10,301 bases of DNA from Hyphomicrobiales bacterium. Its GTDB lineage: Bacteria > Pseudomonadota > Alphaproteobacteria > Rhizobiales > JAJFHR01. Numbering within the stretch: position 1 is the stretch's first letter; every line of letters starts with the position of its first letter. Below the pieces are notes generated by a model. That model had not been told where the DNA came from. It made no database searches and saw only the letters and a program-made list of their open reading frames with translations. The translations under genes were made by a program, and so were the position numbers. The DNA lies in assembly GCA_021775515.1 (NCBI GenBank), contig JAJFHR010000445.1, positions 1 through 10,301 of the forward strand, written 5' to 3'. Shown one piece after another: positions 7,963-10,301 of the stretch.

Positions 7963-9489
7963 CTAGTTTGTAGCTTTTGAAGCGGCGCCTTTTGCTTCGG
8001 TACGGCGCCAGATCTCCAGAGAAAAAATTTCTTCGCTTTTTTGATAGAAGGCCCATTGCTTGTTGAACTGGTCATCTGTCGAGAGCAGTTTAAGATAAGG
8101 TACCGGGTGGCCCCTTAGCGTTGGCGTGTTTTGCCGGTTGTCGACCAGGACAATGTCGGGTTTGTAGACTTTCAGGTCCTGCGCAATCTTGTTTTTTACG
8201 AAGTCAAAAGCCCACCGCTGGCGCTCGCTAAGCTGATTGCCGGTGCCACCATATGCCTGGCTTATGCCGAGTAGAGGCCACAGCGCGGGGAAACTGCTGG
8301 CCCATTTTTTTTTGTTCGCCCGGATAAAGGGAAATGCCAGGCCGATGTCATGAGAGAATATCATTACTGACCTGGCTGGCTCGATCTTGCCAAGAAGATT
8401 GGCCTCATTTGCAAACCGGCTTTGGTTAAATGAAATCCACTGAATATGCAGCATAATAAATGGCGCCATGACGACAGCGACAATAGTTGCGTTTCGCAGG
8501 GTGCTTGTGCGTATCGTTTGCGCTGGTGCCAACCACAGGCAAAGAAGTGCCATGCTTGCTAAAGAGTGAGCCGGGTAGATGTGATAATAAAAGCCCTTCT
8601 TTTGCAAAAAGAAGCCCAATAAAAATCCTGTTGAGGCTGCCATCATTAACGCAGGAAGAGGGTTTTTGTGGATGCGGAAATAGAGTAAAAATGCTGCAAA
8701 TGCCCAGGGTATTATGGTGATGAGTAACCAACTCGAGAGCCAAATTTTGCCCCAGTCTTTATCGAATGCAGAATAGGTCGAAAGTGCCAGCGGCAGGATT
8801 GTGCGAAAATACTCCGGCATAAATATTACCGCGGCGGCAAGATAGCTAATCAGGAACAGGAGTGTTGCCAGCGCTTCAGGTCTAAACACGCTGAAGACAT
8901 TGCGCCGGTAGACCATGAAAATTATCTCAACGAAAATTATGGCGGGCAGAAAATAGGGTTTTAATCCAATCCCGATACCGGCAAAAAGTCCAACCAGCAG
9001 GGCGAACAATCTCGGGGCCGGATATCCCTGAATACGGCCACTGGCGAGCACCAGATATGGGAGTAACAGAATAATCGTAAGGTGCTCGCGCTGGCCAAAA
9101 GCCGGGCCGGCGGGAAGAGCAATTGCCAGAAACAAAACCACGGCTATTTTGAGCCGATAGCTTGAATTGGGTATGGTTCGGGAAAGAAGGATCCAGGTCA
9201 TCGCCGTGGATGCCCAGATCAATGCAAACATACCGGCAAGATATACGGTTGCTGCATCAAAAAAGAGGCTTTGGGCAAGTTTGACAAAGGGAATTGTCAG
9301 CCAAAACGCCAGTGGCGGGTTCATATCAATAATATCAACGTAAAGTCTGCCGCCTGCCAATATTCTCTCGCTAGAGGCGAGGTAAAATATGACGTCACTC
9401 CAAAGTCCCCAGTAGGCATGCCAGGCAAACAGGCCTGCGGATAAAATCAGCAGCAAAATCAGGGCATAGGGTGTTGACGAATTGCTCAT
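7963..9489 (-). CDS. Polytopic membrane protein, GT-C fold glycosyltransferase-like (family 39-like)
   Basis: A 508-aa integral membrane protein with an N-terminal segment (residues 8-27) and about nine or ten further hydrophobic stretches up to roughly residue 355, then a soluble tail of about 150 residues. The first loop after segment 1 has WSDVIFYLASSERILAGG (D32) and DIIDMNPPLAFWL (D55, N57-P-P), the layout of the periplasmic acidic loop in GT-C enzymes that use polyprenyl-phosphate sugars. Other conserved-looking motifs are FGQREHL (131-137) and QKKGFYYHIYPAHS (near 295-308). From family knowledge it probably transfers a sugar to a lipid, glycan or protein on the outer side of the inner membrane. 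Substrate and acceptor cannot be inferred, and no sugar-biosynthesis gene is adjacent. The start is the ATG at 9489-9487; no clear Shine-Dalgarno precedes it. It converges on lpdA with a 61-base gap. Confidence 0.75.
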   Translation of the reverse strand: MSNSSTPYALILLLILSAGLFAWHAYWGLWSDVIFYLASSERILAGGRLYVDIIDMNPPLAFWLTIPFVKLAQSLFFDAATVYLAGMFALIWASTAMTWILLSRTIPNSSYRLKIAVVLFLAIALPAGPAFGQREHLTIILLLPYLVLASGRIQGYPAPRLFALLVGLFAGIGIGLKPYFLPAIIFVEIIFMVYRRNVFSVFRPEALATLLFLISYLAAAVIFMPEYFRTILPLALSTYSAFDKDWGKIWLSSWLLITIIPWAFAAFLLYFRIHKNPLPALMMAASTGFLLGFFLQKKGFYYHIYPAHSLASMALLCLWLAPAQTIRTSTLRNATIVAVVMAPFIMLHIQWISFNQSRFANEANLLGKIEPARSVMIFSHDIGLAFPFIRANKKKWASSFPALWPLLGISQAYGGTGNQLSERQRWAFDFVKNKIAQDLKVYKPDIVLVDNRQNTPTLRGHPVPYLKLLSTDDQFNKQWAFYQKSEEIFSLEIWRRTEAKGAASKATN

Positions 9490-9552
9490 GGTGCCAGGAA
9501 GGTTTTTGCCGAAAAGACGAGATTTATTTCTACGCTGATAATCACGCCTTTC

Positions 9553-9558
9553 TTTATA
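9553..9558 (-). promoter_or_regulatory. Possible -10 box for the GT-C-like membrane protein gene
   Basis: On the minus strand TATAAA lies about 64 bases upstream of the ATG at 9489, in an AT-rich stretch. No good -35 hexamer is found at 16-18 bases, so this is a weak call made mainly from the -10 match and the need for a promoter in this divergent region. Confidence 0.2.
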
Positions 9559-9567
9559 AGTGTTTCT

Positions 9568-9643
9568 TTCTTAAGAATTCGCCTAACCAGTAATCACCCC
9601 CATCAACGTATAAATTGGCACTGGTTCCGGGAGATTTACCAGT
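9568..9643. promoter_or_regulatory. Possible operator cluster between divergent genes
   Basis: The 215-bp region between the two divergent starts holds a 10-bp perfect palindrome TTCTTAAGAA (9568-9577). It also holds three copies of ACCAGT: forward at 9586-9591, inverted at 9620-9625, forward at 9638-9643. The last two form a 6-bp inverted repeat with a 12-base spacer. The outer forward copies share the longer context TNACCAGTANT. The repeats are seen directly. Shared control of the divergent genes is inferred, and no regulator is recognised. Confidence 0.3.
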
Positions 9644-9666
9644 AGTTCAGGATGTTTCGATAGAAT
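9636..9666 (+). promoter_or_regulatory. Weak candidate promoter for the small secreted protein gene
   Basis: TAGAAT (9661-9666) matches the -10 consensus at five of six bases and lies 38 bases before the GTG start. The best upstream match to a -35 is TTACCA (9636-9641), at a long 19-base spacing, and it overlaps the third ACCAGT copy. A repressor or activator binding there would directly affect this promoter. Confidence 0.3.
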
Positions 9667-9704
9667 GACGGTACTTGCATCCGCGAACTTTTGAGGATGA
9701 GCCG

Positions 9705-10160
9705 GTGGTTAAACATCGAACTTTATATACTCTATTGATTTTATTGATTTTTTTCTTTCCCGCATTTTTAAATGCCGAGGCACAGACGGCGTGTTTCAAT
9801 GAACCGCTTGCCGGTAGCTGGATTAACCGCGAGGCGGTAACAAAAGATCTGATTAAGGTTGAGATTATTTATCAATGTACCCAGGAAGAGAACAAAGACG
9901 GTCTGGTTGTTCCCGGTGCCCGCTGGTACGCACGAGCGTGGGCAAAATGTTATCCGGCAAATTGCAGTTGGGGGCGGACGGAGGCACACACTGATCCGGC
10001 AGGTAATTTACGCGCGTCATTTGCCACTTTTTCTGCCGATCGTTTCCTGCAGATAAAACGTATCGGCGAGATGATTTCGGTTCATCTCATTGTGAATTAT
10101 CATGACGACCGCCGTCAGGATCTCAATTTGAATGTGCAAATGGCCCGGGTGGCGAAATAA
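9705..10160 (+). CDS. Small secreted protein of unknown function, Sec signal peptide
   Basis: A 151-aa protein with a typical Sec signal peptide: basic start MVKHRT, hydrophobic core LYTLLILLIFFFPAFL and a signal peptidase I site NAEA|Q after residue 26. The mature part of about 125 aa has four cysteines (ACF, YQC and CYPANC), which could form two disulfides, and looks beta-rich. The order G-S-W-I-N, then KCYPANCSWG, then a late YHDDRRQDLN and a final MAR resembles a pattern I recall from uncharacterised secreted proteins (C-x-P-x-x-C-x-W-G, then F/Y-x-D). I cannot name the family. The chosen start is the GTG at 9705, because GAGGA (9693-9697) lies seven bases upstream and the signal peptide then begins at once. 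A TTG at 9675 would add ten residues without a ribosome binding site. It is likely periplasmic or exported. Confidence 0.75.
   Translation: MVKHRTLYTLLILLIFFFPAFLNAEAQTACFNEPLAGSWINREAVTKDLIKVEIIYQCTQEENKDGLVVPGARWYARAWAKCYPANCSWGRTEAHTDPAGNLRASFATFSADRFLQIKRIGEMISVHLIVNYHDDRRQDLNLNVQMARVAK
9733..9750 (+). repeat. Tandem 9-bp repeat in the signal-peptide core
   Basis: TATTGATTT occurs twice in direct tandem, in frame, and encodes most of LLI-LLI in the hydrophobic core of the secreted protein's signal peptide. Length change by slippage would add or remove three hydrophobic residues without breaking the frame. Confidence 0.5.
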
Positions 10161-10167
10161 AGCTGTT

Positions 10168-10192
10168 AATCTCAGTTATGCCTCAGATTTTT
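10168..10192 (+). terminator. Weak candidate intrinsic terminator between convergent genes
   Basis: Eight positions of each arm (10168-10175 and 10182-10189) pair with one C-C mismatch around the loop TTATGC. Five T residues run from 10188 to 10192. It lies in the 30-base gap between the stop codons of the secreted protein gene and the recombinase gene, where a terminator is expected. The stem is AT-rich and imperfect, so efficiency is doubtful. Confidence 0.4.
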
Positions 10193-10301
10193 ATTTCATC
10201 GCCGCGCGGGGATGTGCCTTGGTATATTGTTTGAGCAGGTGATCACGGTCAACTTCGGTATAAATCTGCGTCGTTGACAGACTGGCATGGCCGAGGAGTT
10301 C
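10191..10301 (-). CDS. xerC: Tyrosine recombinase XerC-like, C-terminal end only
   Basis: The last 36 codons of a site-specific tyrosine recombinase; the rest lies beyond the right edge. The minus-strand translation reads ELLGHASLSTTQIYTEVD, then a short helix and KAHPRAAMK before TAA at 10193-10191. LGHASLSTTQIYT holds the family's late catalytic histidine and the nucleophilic tyrosine that links to DNA. The segment YTEVDxxHLLxxYxKAHPRA resembles XerC (VD..L...Y..AHPRA) more than XerD. From family knowledge XerC acts with XerD at dif to resolve chromosome dimers. The XerC assignment over XerD, or over an integrase, rests on this short tail only. Confidence 0.85.
   Translation of the reverse strand, partial: ELLGHASLSTTQIYTEVDRDHLLKQYTKAHPRAAMK

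Noticed and set aside
7984..8009. Two GGCGCC copies 14 bases apart could form a terminator hairpin for lpdA.
   Set aside because: They lie inside the coding end of the membrane protein gene, each copy is self-palindromic, and no T run follows on either strand.
9675..9704. TTG at 9675 as an earlier start for the secreted protein.
   Set aside because: It has no Shine-Dalgarno and would place ten extra residues before the signal peptide, whereas the GTG at 9705 has GAGGA seven bases upstream.
10191..10301. The tyrosine recombinase end as a sign of an integrated element or phage.
   Set aside because: The tail matches the housekeeping XerC type, and no attachment-site repeat, tRNA gene or phage gene is seen nearby.

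Overview
The window looks like part of an alphaproteobacterial chromosome. The evidence is the gene order sucC-sucD-sucA-sucB-lpdA on one strand, the N-terminal form of the 2-oxoglutarate dehydrogenase E1 and the moderate GC content. The genus cannot be told from the sequence. Both edges cut genes: the first dozen or so codons of sucC are missing on the left, and all but the last 36 codons of a Xer-type recombinase are missing on the right.

Positions 1-7901 (+ strand) form a central-metabolism block. Succinyl-CoA synthetase beta (sucC) overlaps alpha (sucD) by one base. A 207-bp gap follows, holding a good candidate promoter, an operator-like dyad and a structured leader. Then come E1 (sucA), E2 (sucB) and E3 (lpdA), with gaps of 62 and 45 bp. 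Together they encode oxidation of 2-oxoglutarate to succinyl-CoA (E1/E2/E3) and its conversion to succinate with nucleoside triphosphate formation (SucCD), two consecutive TCA-cycle steps. All catalytic motifs checked are intact.

Positions 7963-9489 (- strand) hold a polytopic membrane protein resembling GT-C fold (family 39-like) glycosyltransferases. It is convergent with lpdA. A 215-bp region with repeated ACCAGT motifs separates it from a divergent small gene (9705-10160, +). That gene encodes a signal-peptide protein of unknown function with four cysteines in the mature part. The last 111 bases (- strand) are the C-terminus of a XerC-like tyrosine recombinase.

Most of the window is ordinary. 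The most interesting point is the start region of sucA. An 8-bp perfect hairpin buries the upstream ATG, and its base joins a strong Shine-Dalgarno sequence to a second in-frame ATG at normal spacing. The two accessory genes are the other places worth attention. I found no CRISPR array, insertion sequence, tRNA, rRNA or clearly new multi-gene system.
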